From Terriglobia bacterium (GTDB lineage: Bacteria > Acidobacteriota > Terriglobia > Bryobacterales > Bryobacteraceae), in contig JANXYJ010000201.1 in the NCBI GenBank assembly GCA_025350105.1, positions 1 through 64,000 of the forward strand: DNA of 64,000 bases. The letters are read 5' to 3'. The first letter of the stretch is position 1; each line of letters starts with the position of its first letter. The position numbers were made by a program, and so were the translations under genes. Positions 15,586-23,199 of this stretch are shown piece after piece. A model generated the notes under the pieces. It did no database searches and was not told the origin of the DNA. It saw only the letters and a program-made list of their open reading frames with translations.

Positions 15586-16356
15586 TTACGTGTTCTGATT
15601 GCGTTCCCAAATCATCCGCAGGCCATCAAGCGTCAGATCCTCGTCGCAAATCTTCACCAGCTTCGAGCCATCGGCGATCAACTGGCCCTGCCCGCCAGTG
15701 GCGATCGCTTTGGTTTGCGGACCCAGTTCGGCGACAATGCGTTCGACAATGCCGTCAATCAAGCCGATGAAGCCAAAATATAGCCCGGACTGTATGCTGC
15801 CCACCGTATTGCTGCCCACCAGTTTTTCCGGCGCACGGAAATCGACCATCGGCAGGCGCGCCGTTCGGGCGAACAATCCGTTGATGGACATGCCAATGCC
15901 GGGCGAGATCAGGCCGCCCAGGAATTCAGCATCCTGCGAGACGACGTCGAAATTAATTGTCGTGCCCAGGTCGACGATGACGCACGGTCCGCCATACTTT
16001 GTAAAACCCGCGACGGCGTTGACGATGCGGTCCGCGCCCACTTCGCGCGGGTTGTCATACAGCACTTTGATGCCAGTGCTGGTTGCCGGTGTGACGAACA
16101 TCGGCTGGCGCTGAAAGTAGCGCTCCGACATTGCCGTGAGCGGTTGATCGACGGCCGGCACAACACTGGATATCACCACGCCGTCGACTTTGCTGAGATC
16201 GAGCGCCGCCAGCGAAAACAGGTTGCGCATCAGAATGCCCCACTCATCGGGTGTTTGGTCGCGAATGGTACGCAAACGCCAACGTCCGGTGAGTCGCTGG
16301 CCCTCAAACGCACCAATCGTAATATTGGTATTTCCGGCGTCGAGAGCTAGCAGCAT
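15586..16356 (-). CDS. coaX: Type III pantothenate kinase
   Basis: 256 residues, the usual length for the family. It phosphorylates pantothenate with ATP, the first step of coenzyme A synthesis, in the cytoplasm. Signatures are the N-terminal phosphate-binding LLALDAGNTNITIG with Asp6, GADRIVNAV with its Asp, and DLGTTINFDVV in the centre. It is the middle gene of an rlpA-like / coaX / unknown operon on the minus strand, 28 bases after the rlpA-like gene. No other pantothenate kinase type is in the window. Confidence 0.93.
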   Translation of the reverse strand: MLLALDAGNTNITIGAFEGQRLTGRWRLRTIRDQTPDEWGILMRNLFSLAALDLSKVDGVVISSVVPAVDQPLTAMSERYFQRQPMFVTPATSTGIKVLYDNPREVGADRIVNAVAGFTKYGGPCVIVDLGTTINFDVVSQDAEFLGGLISPGIGMSINGLFARTARLPMVDFRAPEKLVGSNTVGSIQSGLYFGFIGLIDGIVERIVAELGPQTKAIATGGQGQLIADGSKLVKICDEDLTLDGLRMIWERNQNT

Positions 16357-16384
16357 TCTGTTGATTCCATAACGACTAGTTTTT

Positions 16385-16744
16385 CTATTTCTCTACTTGC
16401 AGATTGACCGGAGTGCGGCCCTTTTTCTCGATGCCGATTTCGTGCGCCGCGCGGCGGGTCAGGTCAATCATGTTGGTGTTGTTCGGCGCCATGCGGTCCG
16501 TGATGGTGACCACCACGCTCTGCTTAGTTTCCGGATTGGTGACTTTCACTTTGGTGCCGAACCGCAACGTTTTGTGTGCCGCCGTAAGGCCTTCCTGATC
16601 GAAGACGCCGCCATCAGCGGTGTGCTTGCCCTGAAAATAATTGCCGTAGTAAACGCCCATGCCGTCTTCGGCGCTGGCCACCAGTAGGCCCAAAACTGCG
16701 AATCCCGCCACAAAACGTACTACCCCTAAAATGCTTTTCTTCAT
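16385..16744 (-). CDS. RlpA-like double-psi beta-barrel protein
   Basis: 119 residues with a signal peptide (VRFVAGFAVLGLLVASAE) and a single RlpA-type domain: TAAHKTLRFGTKVKVTN, VVVTITDRM with the conserved Asp-Arg, and MIDLTRRAAHEIG. RlpA proteins cleave denuded peptidoglycan glycan strands in the periplasm. The common RGPF after the Asp is replaced by RMAP, and no SPOR domain is present, so septal targeting is not expected and activity is unproven. It leads the operon containing coaX. Confidence 0.8.
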   Translation of the reverse strand: MKKSILGVVRFVAGFAVLGLLVASAEDGMGVYYGNYFQGKHTADGGVFDQEGLTAAHKTLRFGTKVKVTNPETKQSVVVTITDRMAPNNTNMIDLTRRAAHEIGIEKKGRTPVNLQVEK

Positions 16745-16882
16745 GTTTTATCTCCGCGCGTTAAATATCGAAATGATTAAGGAATAATCACTGAGGGCGG
16801 CCTATTGTTGGTATTGTAGTGCCCACCCACGCACAAGCTTAACACTGATAATCCGGCGTAGGAACAGAAAACTCGTACGGTC

Positions 16883-17356
16883 TTATTGCGCTGTGGGCGG
16901 CCGTCGCGACTCTAACGCGAGCAGGCGGTCCTCAATCACCGCAAGCCGCAGTTTAAAGTCTGATTCATTGTTTTCAAGACCATGCATCCGGGCTTGTTGA
17001 CCTTTGGCGTAGCGATGAAATTCGGTGAGCAGATTGGTTTCGACTTGGCGGATCAGATCCGTCATGTCCGATCTTGTTGCGGCAATCTCCGCCTTGAGCT
17101 CCGAGCCTGTTGCGGCAATTTCCGCCTTGAGCTCCGATCTTGTTGCGGCAATCTCCGCCTTGAGCTCCAATCTTGTTGCGGCAATTTCCGCCTTGAGTTC
17201 CGAGGCTGTTGCGGCGATCTCGGCCTTGAGCTCCGTTTTTGTTGCAGCAATCTCGGCCTTGAGGTCGGAACCTGTTGCGGCGATCTCGGCCTTGAGCTCC
17301 GTCTTCAGCGAACCCAGCGCCTCCAGCAAATCCGCTTTTGTTAACGGTTGATCCAT
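16883..17356 (-). CDS. Hendecad-repeat coiled-coil protein
   Basis: 157 residues. Residues ~19-96 are seven copies of an 11-residue unit, (T/S)ELKAEIAATx, encoded by a 33-bp tandem repeat. The rest is helical (LIRQVETNLLTEFHRYAKGQ, then LRLAVIEDRLLALE). Eleven-residue periodicity normally gives a right-handed or untwisted coiled coil. The overall look resembles small phage- or chromosome-encoded helical proteins with variable repeat number. There is no signal peptide. Function unknown; it sits upstream of recR in the same direction, about 20 bases from the recR start of the next gene unit. Confidence 0.7.
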   Translation of the reverse strand: MDQPLTKADLLEALGSLKTELKAEIAATGSDLKAEIAATKTELKAEIAATASELKAEIAATRLELKAEIAATRSELKAEIAATGSELKAEIAATRSDMTDLIRQVETNLLTEFHRYAKGQQARMHGLENNESDFKLRLAVIEDRLLALESRRPPTAQ

Positions 17357-17377
17357 AACACTCTCAGTATAGCCCCC

Positions 17378-17977
17378 CTACATTTCGCGCCGGTTCTCCA
17401 GCGATTTCGAGATCGTCACTTCATCCGAAAATTCGATGTCGCTGCCCACGGGAATGCCCATCGCGATACGCGTGACGCGCAGGCCCAGCGGTTTCAGTAA
17501 ACGCGACAAATACGCTGCCGTCGCTTCGCCTTCTACGGTTGGGTTGGTGGCCAGGATAATCTCCTTCGCCTCGCCGTGCCCAATGCGATCCAGCAGTCCT
17601 TTGATCTTCAATTGTTCCGGGCCGATGCCGCGCAGTGGGGAGATGGCTCCGTTCAACACGTGGTATTGGCCTTGGAACGTTCGCGTGGTTTCAAAGGGGA
17701 GAATGTTGTGCGGCTCTTCGACGACGCAAATCTGGCTGCGGTCGCGATGGGGATCGCGGCAATACGGACACAGTTCGGAATCACTGATGTTGTTGCACTC
17801 CGCGCAAATGCCCAGGTTGTCTTTTACGTCAAGCAAGGCCGTGGCCAGCCGTGCGGCGTCATCGCGCGACGAACGCAAAACATAAAACGCCAGCCGCTGC
17901 GCGGACTTCTGGCCCACGCCGGGCAAACGGCGAAACTCGTCGACTAAACGTTGCAGCGGGGCGGCAAAATCAGGCAT
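17378..17977 (-). CDS. recR: Recombination mediator RecR
   Basis: 199 residues, standard length. An N-terminal helix-hairpin-helix ([19 protein letters not shown]) is followed by a four-cysteine zinc finger (C58, C61, C70, C73) and a TOPRIM domain (~79-175; [17 protein letters not shown]). RecR works with RecF/RecO to load RecA on gapped DNA. In many bacteria it directly follows dnaX and ybaB; here an oppositely oriented gene (18060-18608) separates it from ybaB. Confidence 0.95.
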   Translation of the reverse strand: MPDFAAPLQRLVDEFRRLPGVGQKSAQRLAFYVLRSSRDDAARLATALLDVKDNLGICAECNNISDSELCPYCRDPHRDRSQICVVEEPHNILPFETTRTFQGQYHVLNGAISPLRGIGPEQLKIKGLLDRIGHGEAKEIILATNPTVEGEATAAYLSRLLKPLGLRVTRIAMGIPVGSDIEFSDEVTISKSLENRREM

Positions 17978-18059
17978 GAAACGTTATGCTAACAGAGTGA
18001 GTTGGCGGCCGCATGACGCACCGTCGCGCTATCAAGTTCCCTGCAAAGGAGGCTGATCG

Positions 18060-18608
18060 ATGAACGAGGCAGAGTTCGCCGATTACGTCGTAACACTCGA
18101 GACCAGAGTTAAAGCCCTGGAGGCCGGTGCTCAAAAGAAGTTGGACGACACTACGATTGCGACCACGCGCATGGCGTACACCGAGTACGGGAGTCAAATC
18201 CGGCACTATAGCACCATCCGCTCCGCGCTCACTACATTTCTTGTCACGGCCGGGATGACTTCGTTTGCAGGATACCAGGATAAGAAGATTTCATTCCTGT
18301 TTTTCGCCGGGCTGGTGTTTGCCAGTGCCGCCATTCTCGTCTGCGGCTGGTTTTCCTACAAAACCGAGAGGGTGGTGATGCGCTACAAAAGCGAGTGGAA
18401 CATTCTCCGTGGGGTCACAACGGCAACCTCCCATGGCCCCTTGCAAAAGAAAATTATCGCAAACCTCAAGCAGTCCATTGCCGGCCGAATGGTGATCGAT
18501 TTGATGAATTGGTTGCTGATTCTGGCGGCGGGCAGCTTTCTTTGGATCGCGCTGCAAGACTTCCCTCAACCTGGCCCCGCGGCGGATAACTGTTCCTGGA
18601 GCGAATAA
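18060..18608 (+). CDS. Three-span membrane protein inserted between ybaB and recR
   Basis: 182 residues with an excellent ribosome site (AAAGGAGG) ahead of the ATG. The cytoplasmic N-terminus has a short acidic helix (ADYVVTLETRVKALEAG). Two membrane spans follow (~62-80 and ~82-102), then a charged linker, then a third span near 148-166. The layout, with YGSQIRHYSTIRSAL just ahead of the first spans, is somewhat reminiscent of two-span SLATT-like effector proteins, but I cannot establish homology. It has its own terminator and opposite orientation to the flanking DNA-maintenance genes, which suggests a later insertion. Confidence 0.7.
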   Translation: MNEAEFADYVVTLETRVKALEAGAQKKLDDTTIATTRMAYTEYGSQIRHYSTIRSALTTFLVTAGMTSFAGYQDKKISFLFFAGLVFASAAILVCGWFSYKTERVVMRYKSEWNILRGVTTATSHGPLQKKIIANLKQSIAGRMVIDLMNWLLILAAGSFLWIALQDFPQPGPAADNCSWSE

Positions 18609-18628
18609 GCCGGTCACGACGGCTTTTT
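18607..18628 (+). terminator. Rho-independent terminator of the 18060-18608 gene
   Basis: AAGCCG (18607-18612) pairs perfectly with CGGCTT (18620-18625) across a seven-base loop, and the run continues as TTT. The stem starts inside the stop codon. A second AAAAGCCGG copy follows at 18632 and could pair alternatively. Confidence 0.7.
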
Positions 18629-18641
18629 AGAAAAGCCGGTT

Positions 18642-18950
18642 CTAGAACAATCCCGGCGGTAGGCCCAGCCCGCCCAGCATGCCGCTCATTTTTTGTTGCG
18701 TCTGCTCTTCCACTTTCTTCGTTGCTTCATTGCAGGCGGCTAGCACCAAATCCTGCAGCATCTCGACATCGCCCGCAGTTTCCGGGTCGATCTTCACGCC
18801 CGTAATGTTCTTATTGCCGTCCATCTTCACCACCACCATGCCGCCGCCCGCGGAGCCTTCCACGCGAATCAGCGCGATCTCCTCCTGCATTTTCTGCTGC
18901 ATCTTCTGGGCTTGTGCCATCATGTTCTGCATGTTTCCGGGCATCTTCAT
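18642..18950 (-). CDS. ybaB: YbaB/EbfC-family nucleoid-associated protein
   Basis: 102 residues. The Met/Gln-rich N-terminal helix (MQNMMAQAQKMQQKMQEE), the central GSAGGGMVVVKMDGN strand pair and DLVLAACNEATKK helix are diagnostic of this family of small dimeric DNA-binding proteins. The ATG is preceded by AAGGAAACC. It follows dnaX with 23 bases between them, the conserved bacterial arrangement. Confidence 0.95.
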   Translation of the reverse strand: MKMPGNMQNMMAQAQKMQQKMQEEIALIRVEGSAGGGMVVVKMDGNKNITGVKIDPETAGDVEMLQDLVLAACNEATKKVEEQTQQKMSGMLGGLGLPPGLF

Positions 18951-18973
18951 GGTTTTGGTTTCCTTCGCGTGAT

Positions 18974-20719
18974 TTAGTTTTCTGGCTTGGAAGTATCTTG
19001 CAAGTTTCGCACCGTACGCACCTGACTATCAGGGAACAATTCCTGAAAGCGCTGAACATCGGGATGAGCCATCGCGCGGTCTGCCGCTTCGTTTTGAGGA
19101 ACAGGTTTGGGAGCCGCAGCGGGTGCTGCTTGGGCCGCGGGCTCTCCCACCCTAATCACCACGCGCACGGCGCGGCCCGCCACTTTCTTTGCCAGTGTTT
19201 CAAAATCGGGTTGCTTGATATACAGCTGATACATCTTGGGCGTGGTGAAGGTCAGCTCGGTTGGCGATTCGCTCACTTGCGTGTGTTCCAGCGCGTCGGC
19301 CAAGTGGGTCATCTTGGCGTCGAGCAAAGCCGCGTAGAGACGAGAGCGGAAGTCACCGGAACTGGCGTCGATGTTCGATGACGCGCTAGGTGGCGGGGCC
19401 GCGGCCGGTTTCGGTGCAGTGCTTTTTGATACGGATGCGGCTTCCCAAGGCGGAGCAGTAGAACTTTGGCCCCGTAGCGCTGAAGCTGGCGCTGTGTAGG
19501 ACGAAGGCAACCGCCCGCCAGAAGCCGAGGATGATGAGGCCGATGACGATGAAGCTGATGATGAGGACGCAGGCGCCCCCGCCAGTGCCGGCGTTGCCTT
19601 CAATTCCGCGAGCGCTTCTTCAATCGGCTGCATTTTCGCGGCGTGCACCAGCCGCAGCAGGCCAATTTCCAAATGCAAGCGCGGTTGCAGAGAGCTTTGC
19701 AGATCGCGAAAGAGATCCAGCGACAGCTGCAGATAACGCGTCAGATCTTCTTCGCTGAACGGTTTCACCGTCGCCAGCAACTGCGTTTGTTCGGCGTCGG
19801 AGGCGGCAACCAGCTTCGTCACGCCGCCGGAAATTTTCAACACCAGCAGATTGCGGAAGTGCCGGGCAAGCTCACGCGCAAAGTGCTGCAGGCTGCGGCC
19901 ATTCGCTTCCAGTTCCGCCACCACTTCGAACATGCCTTGCGGGTTGCCGGTTTCCAGAGCCTCCACCACGCGGCCCAGTGACTGCAGCGAGAACATGCCC
20001 AGCAACGTTCGCACTTCGCTGGCAACCAGATTACTGCCACAACACGCAATCGCCTGATCGAGCGCCGAAAGCGAATCGCGCACGCTGCCTTCGCCTGCTT
20101 GGGCCAGCACGCTGAGCGCTTCCGGATCGGCGGTCAGCCCTTCCTGTTCGCAAATCCACTGCATGCGCGCAACCAGCGACGCGAAATCGACGGAGCGAAA
20201 GCTGAACTGCTGGCAGCGCGAAATAATCGTGGTCGGAATCTTGTGCGATTCGGTGGTGCACAAAACAAACGCCACCCACTCAGGCGGTTCTTCCAGAGTC
20301 TTGAGCAACGCGTTAAAAGCTTCGCTGGTGATCTGGTGCGCTTCGTCGACGATGAACACTTTATAGCGATCGCGCGACGGGCGATAGCGCACACTCTCAC
20401 GCAGTTCGCGCATCTCATTGATGCCGCGATTGGACGCCGCGTCGATTTCGATCACGTCAGGTGACGAACCGGCGGTGATTTCTTTGCAACTGGCGCAAAC
20501 CCCGCAAGGAGTGGGCGTGGGACCCTTTTCGCAATTCAAACACCGCGCGAAAATGCGCGCCACCGTGGTTTTGCCGGTCCCGCGCTGTCCGGAAAAAATG
20601 TAGCCGTGCGCGATGCGCCCCTTGGTGATGGCGTTTTCCAGCGTGGTTTTGACGTGTTCCTGGCTGATCAGCTCGTCAAACCCCTGGGGCCGGTATTTGC
20701 GGGCGATCACTTGGTACAT
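18974..20719 (-). CDS. dnaX: DNA polymerase III subunits gamma/tau
   Basis: 581 residues. Walker A is GQRGTGKTT (44-52). The zinc-binding module uses C60, C63, C72, C75 and C78, Walker B is VFIVDEAHQ, and the sensor-1 region FVLCTTESHKIP is clear. The protein is the clamp-loader ATPase that opens beta clamps at the replication fork. Residues ~385-460 are a low-complexity linker with three SSSSA repeats and Ala/Pro runs, then a C-terminal tau-like domain (~460-545). Whether a shorter gamma form is made by frameshift is not obvious. The SRP RNA gene lies directly upstream on the same strand. Confidence 0.95.
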   Translation of the reverse strand: MYQVIARKYRPQGFDELISQEHVKTTLENAITKGRIAHGYIFSGQRGTGKTTVARIFARCLNCEKGPTPTPCGVCASCKEITAGSSPDVIEIDAASNRGINEMRELRESVRYRPSRDRYKVFIVDEAHQITSEAFNALLKTLEEPPEWVAFVLCTTESHKIPTTIISRCQQFSFRSVDFASLVARMQWICEQEGLTADPEALSVLAQAGEGSVRDSLSALDQAIACCGSNLVASEVRTLLGMFSLQSLGRVVEALETGNPQGMFEVVAELEANGRSLQHFARELARHFRNLLVLKISGGVTKLVAASDAEQTQLLATVKPFSEEDLTRYLQLSLDLFRDLQSSLQPRLHLEIGLLRLVHAAKMQPIEEALAELKATPALAGAPASSSSASSSSASSSSASGGRLPSSYTAPASALRGQSSTAPPWEAASVSKSTAPKPAAAPPPSASSNIDASSGDFRSRLYAALLDAKMTHLADALEHTQVSESPTELTFTTPKMYQLYIKQPDFETLAKKVAGRAVRVVIRVGEPAAQAAPAAAPKPVPQNEAADRAMAHPDVQRFQELFPDSQVRTVRNLQDTSKPEN

Positions 20720-20752
20720 AGAGAAAGGACTCTGGGGATGAGATGATCTAAT

Positions 20753-20859
20753 GCCAGACCCCGGGTGATCCGCGGCACACAGGTTAAACTACTACCGTTG
20801 CTTCCTTCCGGACCTGGCGGGGTTCGCAGCCGCCCGTTGCACGAAGCCCGGAGCCTGAC
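20753..20859 (-). ncRNA. ffs: Signal recognition particle RNA (small bacterial 4.5S type)
   Basis: Read on the minus strand, the molecule contains the universal SRP domain IV sequence CAGGTCCGGAAGGAAGCA, with its GGAA tetraloop and asymmetric internal loop that bind Ffh. The ends pair: CAGGCTCCGGG (rc of 20847-20857) with CCCGGGGTCTG (rc of 20755-20765), using only two G-U wobbles. The length of about 105 nucleotides fits the short bacterial form lacking the Alu domain. Location immediately upstream of dnaX is seen in many bacteria. Exact ends are estimated from the closing helix and upstream -10 box. Confidence 0.95.
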
Positions 20860-20864
20860 AAACC

Positions 20865-20870
20865 ACTATA
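20865..20870 (-). promoter_or_regulatory. Probable -10 box of the SRP RNA
   Basis: On the minus strand TATAGT (preceded by AA) lies seven bases upstream of the predicted SRP RNA 5' end. The -35 region is weak; CTGTCG about 18 bases upstream is the best candidate. This is inferred from spacing only. Confidence 0.5.
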
Positions 20871-21163
20871 TTAGCAGGGCCCTCAAAACGACAGTGGGTT
20901 TCGTCTGTTTTGGCGTGCGACAGGGGCGATGATGGCATTGGCTGCGCGCTCGTTTTGTAGCGCCTTTGATACACCGGAGCCGGTAAGCCGGTGTTGGGCT
21001 GGAAACACTGTAGGCCCCCGGCTGATGAACGTGACGGTTTTCTTAAATCATTCTTGCCCGGAAATGAATAAAACAGGATTTGCTAATAATGTTTGAACAG
21101 GAGTAAGATGGGCACCAGGAGGGCCTTTTGGCTCTCGAACATTTGTTTCAATTGAGGTACTCC
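20871..21163. other. Intergenic region with a hairpin and an upstream element shared with the next gene
   Basis: No gene is seen. ACACCGG (20971-20977) and CCGGTGT (20988-20994) form a seven-base-pair stem. Near 21071 the sequence AAACAGGATTTGCT is closely repeated at 22008-22020 ahead of the paralogous gene, so the two paralogues appear to have been duplicated together with a promoter segment. An imperfect GAGGGCC/GGCTCTC stem lies just before the first paralogue. Confidence 0.5.
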
Positions 21164-21961
21164 ATGATGCTGCGCGTTCTTGTTGTTTTGTCCCTGTTCG
21201 CCGGCGCCCTTACCGTGATGCTGGCGCAAGCACCAGGGCCCGCTCCCGAGCCACTTACGGCGTTGCAGGTGAAGAGCATGATCAATTCAGGCGTCTCCGA
21301 CACTCAAGTGATTGCCTTGATTCAAGCCGCTCCCGTTGGCTATAACCTTACAGGGCCTGAATTGCAGGACATGATTTACGCCAAAGTGCCGGATCGTGTC
21401 ATTGAGGCCATGTATAGCCGTAAAGCAGCGGCGGCCGCTGCTGCGGCACGCGGCGGTGGCGGTGGTGGAAATGCGCCCACCTTGCCCGCATTCCCCGCCG
21501 ACAAAACCGACGGTGTTTTCTACGCCAAAGGCACCGCGTGGGTCCCGATGCTTGAGGAACGGGTTACCTGGTCCCAACGCGACGGTTTGTCCACTATGCG
21601 CAAAGTGGCAACGGTGGGCACCATGCGGAATCCGGTGAGGGGATCGCTGACCAACGAGACCAGCAAAACGCTGTTGGGCAATCCTCCCGCGGTCGCGATC
21701 AATATCTCCACCGGCGATATTCACAGCTATCACCTGGTTACGTTCAAGGTGGGCAAAGGCAAACGCACCGTGGTGGTGGGAGACGCTACCAAAGCTGCAG
21801 CAGCGCACGCCTCTACCGACTACAAGATTGACACCGCCGCAGGCGGCCAATATAAGATCGCCATGCCCGGCGGCCTGCCTCCCGGCCAATACGGCATTTA
21901 TAACGATCGAACCTTGGCCAAGGAACGCATCGGTAAGATCTATACCTTTGAGGTGCAGTAA
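21164..21961 (+). CDS. Exported two-domain protein, first of a tandem paralogous pair
   Basis: 265 residues from the ATG at 21164, chosen because TTGAGGT lies just upstream and the product then begins with a clean signal peptide (MLRVLVVLSLFAGALTVMLA). The N-terminal domain (SMINSGVSDTQVIALIQ, then VPDRVIEAMYSRK) recurs in the neighbour. A linker of Ala8 and Gly6 runs follows, then a C-terminal beta-rich domain (GVFYAKGTAWVPMLEE, then PPGQYGIYN, then KIYTFEVQ). The N-terminal motif resembles short helical modules widespread in exported acidobacterial proteins. Function unknown; probably periplasmic or surface-associated. Confidence 0.75.
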   Translation: MMLRVLVVLSLFAGALTVMLAQAPGPAPEPLTALQVKSMINSGVSDTQVIALIQAAPVGYNLTGPELQDMIYAKVPDRVIEAMYSRKAAAAAAAARGGGGGGNAPTLPAFPADKTDGVFYAKGTAWVPMLEERVTWSQRDGLSTMRKVATVGTMRNPVRGSLTNETSKTLLGNPPAVAINISTGDIHSYHLVTFKVGKGKRTVVVGDATKAAAAHASTDYKIDTAAGGQYKIAMPGGLPPGQYGIYNDRTLAKERIGKIYTFEVQ

Positions 21962-21977
21962 ACGTGAGGTGCAGTAA
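21950..21977. repeat. Direct repeat duplicating the stop-codon region of the upstream gene
   Basis: GAGGTGCAGTAA, the last codons plus the TAA stop, occurs at 21950-21961 and again at 21966-21977, a 16-base offset. The second copy lies after the stop and is not translated. Compare the similar arrangements at 29785-29860 and 58992-59042. Confidence 0.8.
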
Positions 21978-22087
21978 CGCAAAAGCAATTGTTTGAAATA
22001 TTGTTGTAAACAGGATTGCTTATATCTGTTTGTGGAAAAGTCCGCAACACAGTACAATGTGTGCTGATGAGGAGGCATTGCGTCCTT

Positions 22088-23071
22088 ATGAAGCAGGTTC
22101 CCATGAAGCGGCTCCATCTACTTTTCTTCTTCCTAATCGTCGTACTGGGCGGCTGGTTCAGTGCCCAGGCTCAAGAAACCTTGACCAATGAAACCGTGCT
22201 GCGCCTATGGCGAGCCGGCATGAGCGAGACTTTCATCGTCGAACGGATCCAGCAGCAGCCGGGGATTTTTCAACTCACCGGCGGCGATCTGCAAACGCTT
22301 ACCGACAACCGGATTCCGGACCGCGTGATTGAGGCGATGTACGCCAAGCGCAGCCAGGCGAACCAGCGGGCGCTGCCCGGCGGCGGTGTCGCGCAAAATG
22401 CGTCCGTGCAGGCTCCCTCGCAACAGAATACGGCCGTGCCGCCACCACCTCCGCCAACTGTGCAGGCATCAGCCCCCAGTGTTGCGGCCCCCGCAGCGGT
22501 GCTCAGAGGGGGCGTGCCGCCTCCGCCCGCTACGCTGCCGCCACCATCCGGTGCGGTAACGGCGCCAACCGCAGACACCAGCGGAGCCGTTTTTTACCGC
22601 CGCGGCAACAACTGGGAGCTGGTGCTTCCTGAAACGATGACATGGCAATCGAATGGCGTGGTGAAGAAAGCCGCGCGCGTGCCCAGCTTAGGGATTGTTG
22701 GCCGGCCCGCTCGCGCCAAATTGTTTGGCGAACACAGCCGCACCAGCTTTAGCGGCACGCCGGATATCGTGGTAGCGGTGCCCGCCGGTACCAACATGCA
22801 GAACTACCTGATGGTGCAGTTGAAGCAAGGCAAGGGCGAACGCATCCTCAGCGTGGGGGATTCGCGCAATCATGCCGCACACAACTCCATTCAATTCGGC
22901 GCGCAAAAAGTGCAGACCATCGGCCAGTACGATCAATACCGCATTGAAATGCCCGATGGCTTCGCGCCCGGTGAATACGGCGTCTACAACGTCGCGGGGG
23001 TGTTTAGTCCGAACGCGACGTCGGCCAAGGGAAGCGAAACCGCCAAGATCTACACGTTCTCCATTCAATAA
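22088..23071 (+). CDS. Exported two-domain protein, second of the paralogous pair
   Basis: About 327 residues if it starts at the ATG at 22088 (GGAGG lies upstream); 22103 is an alternative. A signal peptide (LLFFFLIVVLGGWFSAQAQ) is followed by the same helical motif as the neighbour (RAGMSETFIVERIQQQPG, then IPDRVIEAMYAKR). A long Pro/Ala/Gln-rich linker (~95-185) follows, then the shared C-terminal domain (GAVFYRRGNNWELVLPE, then GEYGVYN, then KIYTFSIQ). Linker sequences differ completely between the paralogues while both domains align, so the linkers are under loose constraint. Upstream DNA shares AAACAGGATT with the first paralogue. Confidence 0.75.
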   Translation: MKQVPMKRLHLLFFFLIVVLGGWFSAQAQETLTNETVLRLWRAGMSETFIVERIQQQPGIFQLTGGDLQTLTDNRIPDRVIEAMYAKRSQANQRALPGGGVAQNASVQAPSQQNTAVPPPPPPTVQASAPSVAAPAAVLRGGVPPPPATLPPPSGAVTAPTADTSGAVFYRRGNNWELVLPETMTWQSNGVVKKAARVPSLGIVGRPARAKLFGEHSRTSFSGTPDIVVAVPAGTNMQNYLMVQLKQGKGERILSVGDSRNHAAHNSIQFGAQKVQTIGQYDQYRIEMPDGFAPGEYGVYNVAGVFSPNATSAKGSETAKIYTFSIQ

Positions 23072-23077
23072 AGAATG

Positions 23078-23154
23078 TGGTGGGAACGGGCAGATTCGAA
23101 CTGCCGGCCTGCCGCTTAGGAGGCGGCCGCTCTATCCAACTGAGCTACGTCCCC
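23078..23154 (-). tRNA. tRNA-Arg (anticodon CCU)
   Basis: On the minus strand the sequence begins GGGGACGTAGCTCAGTTGG and folds as a full cloverleaf. The seven-base-pair acceptor (GGGGACG with CGTTCCC) contains one G-U. The D arm is GCTC/GAGC, the anticodon stem GCCGC/GCGGC has loop CTCCTAA, the variable loop has five bases, and the T arm GGCAG/CTGCC has loop TTCGAAT. The anticodon CCT (rc of 23118-23120) reads AGG. A CCA end is encoded. Confidence 0.96.
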
Positions 23155-23199
23155 AGGCCTTTACCTGTTGCGATTGTACCGTGTTCTTTAATAGGCGGA

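Noticed and set aside
22016-22087. N-terminal extension of the second paralogue to the first in-frame start
   Set aside because: It would put extra Cys/Val-rich residues before a clear signal peptide; the ATG at 22088 or 22103 is more plausible.
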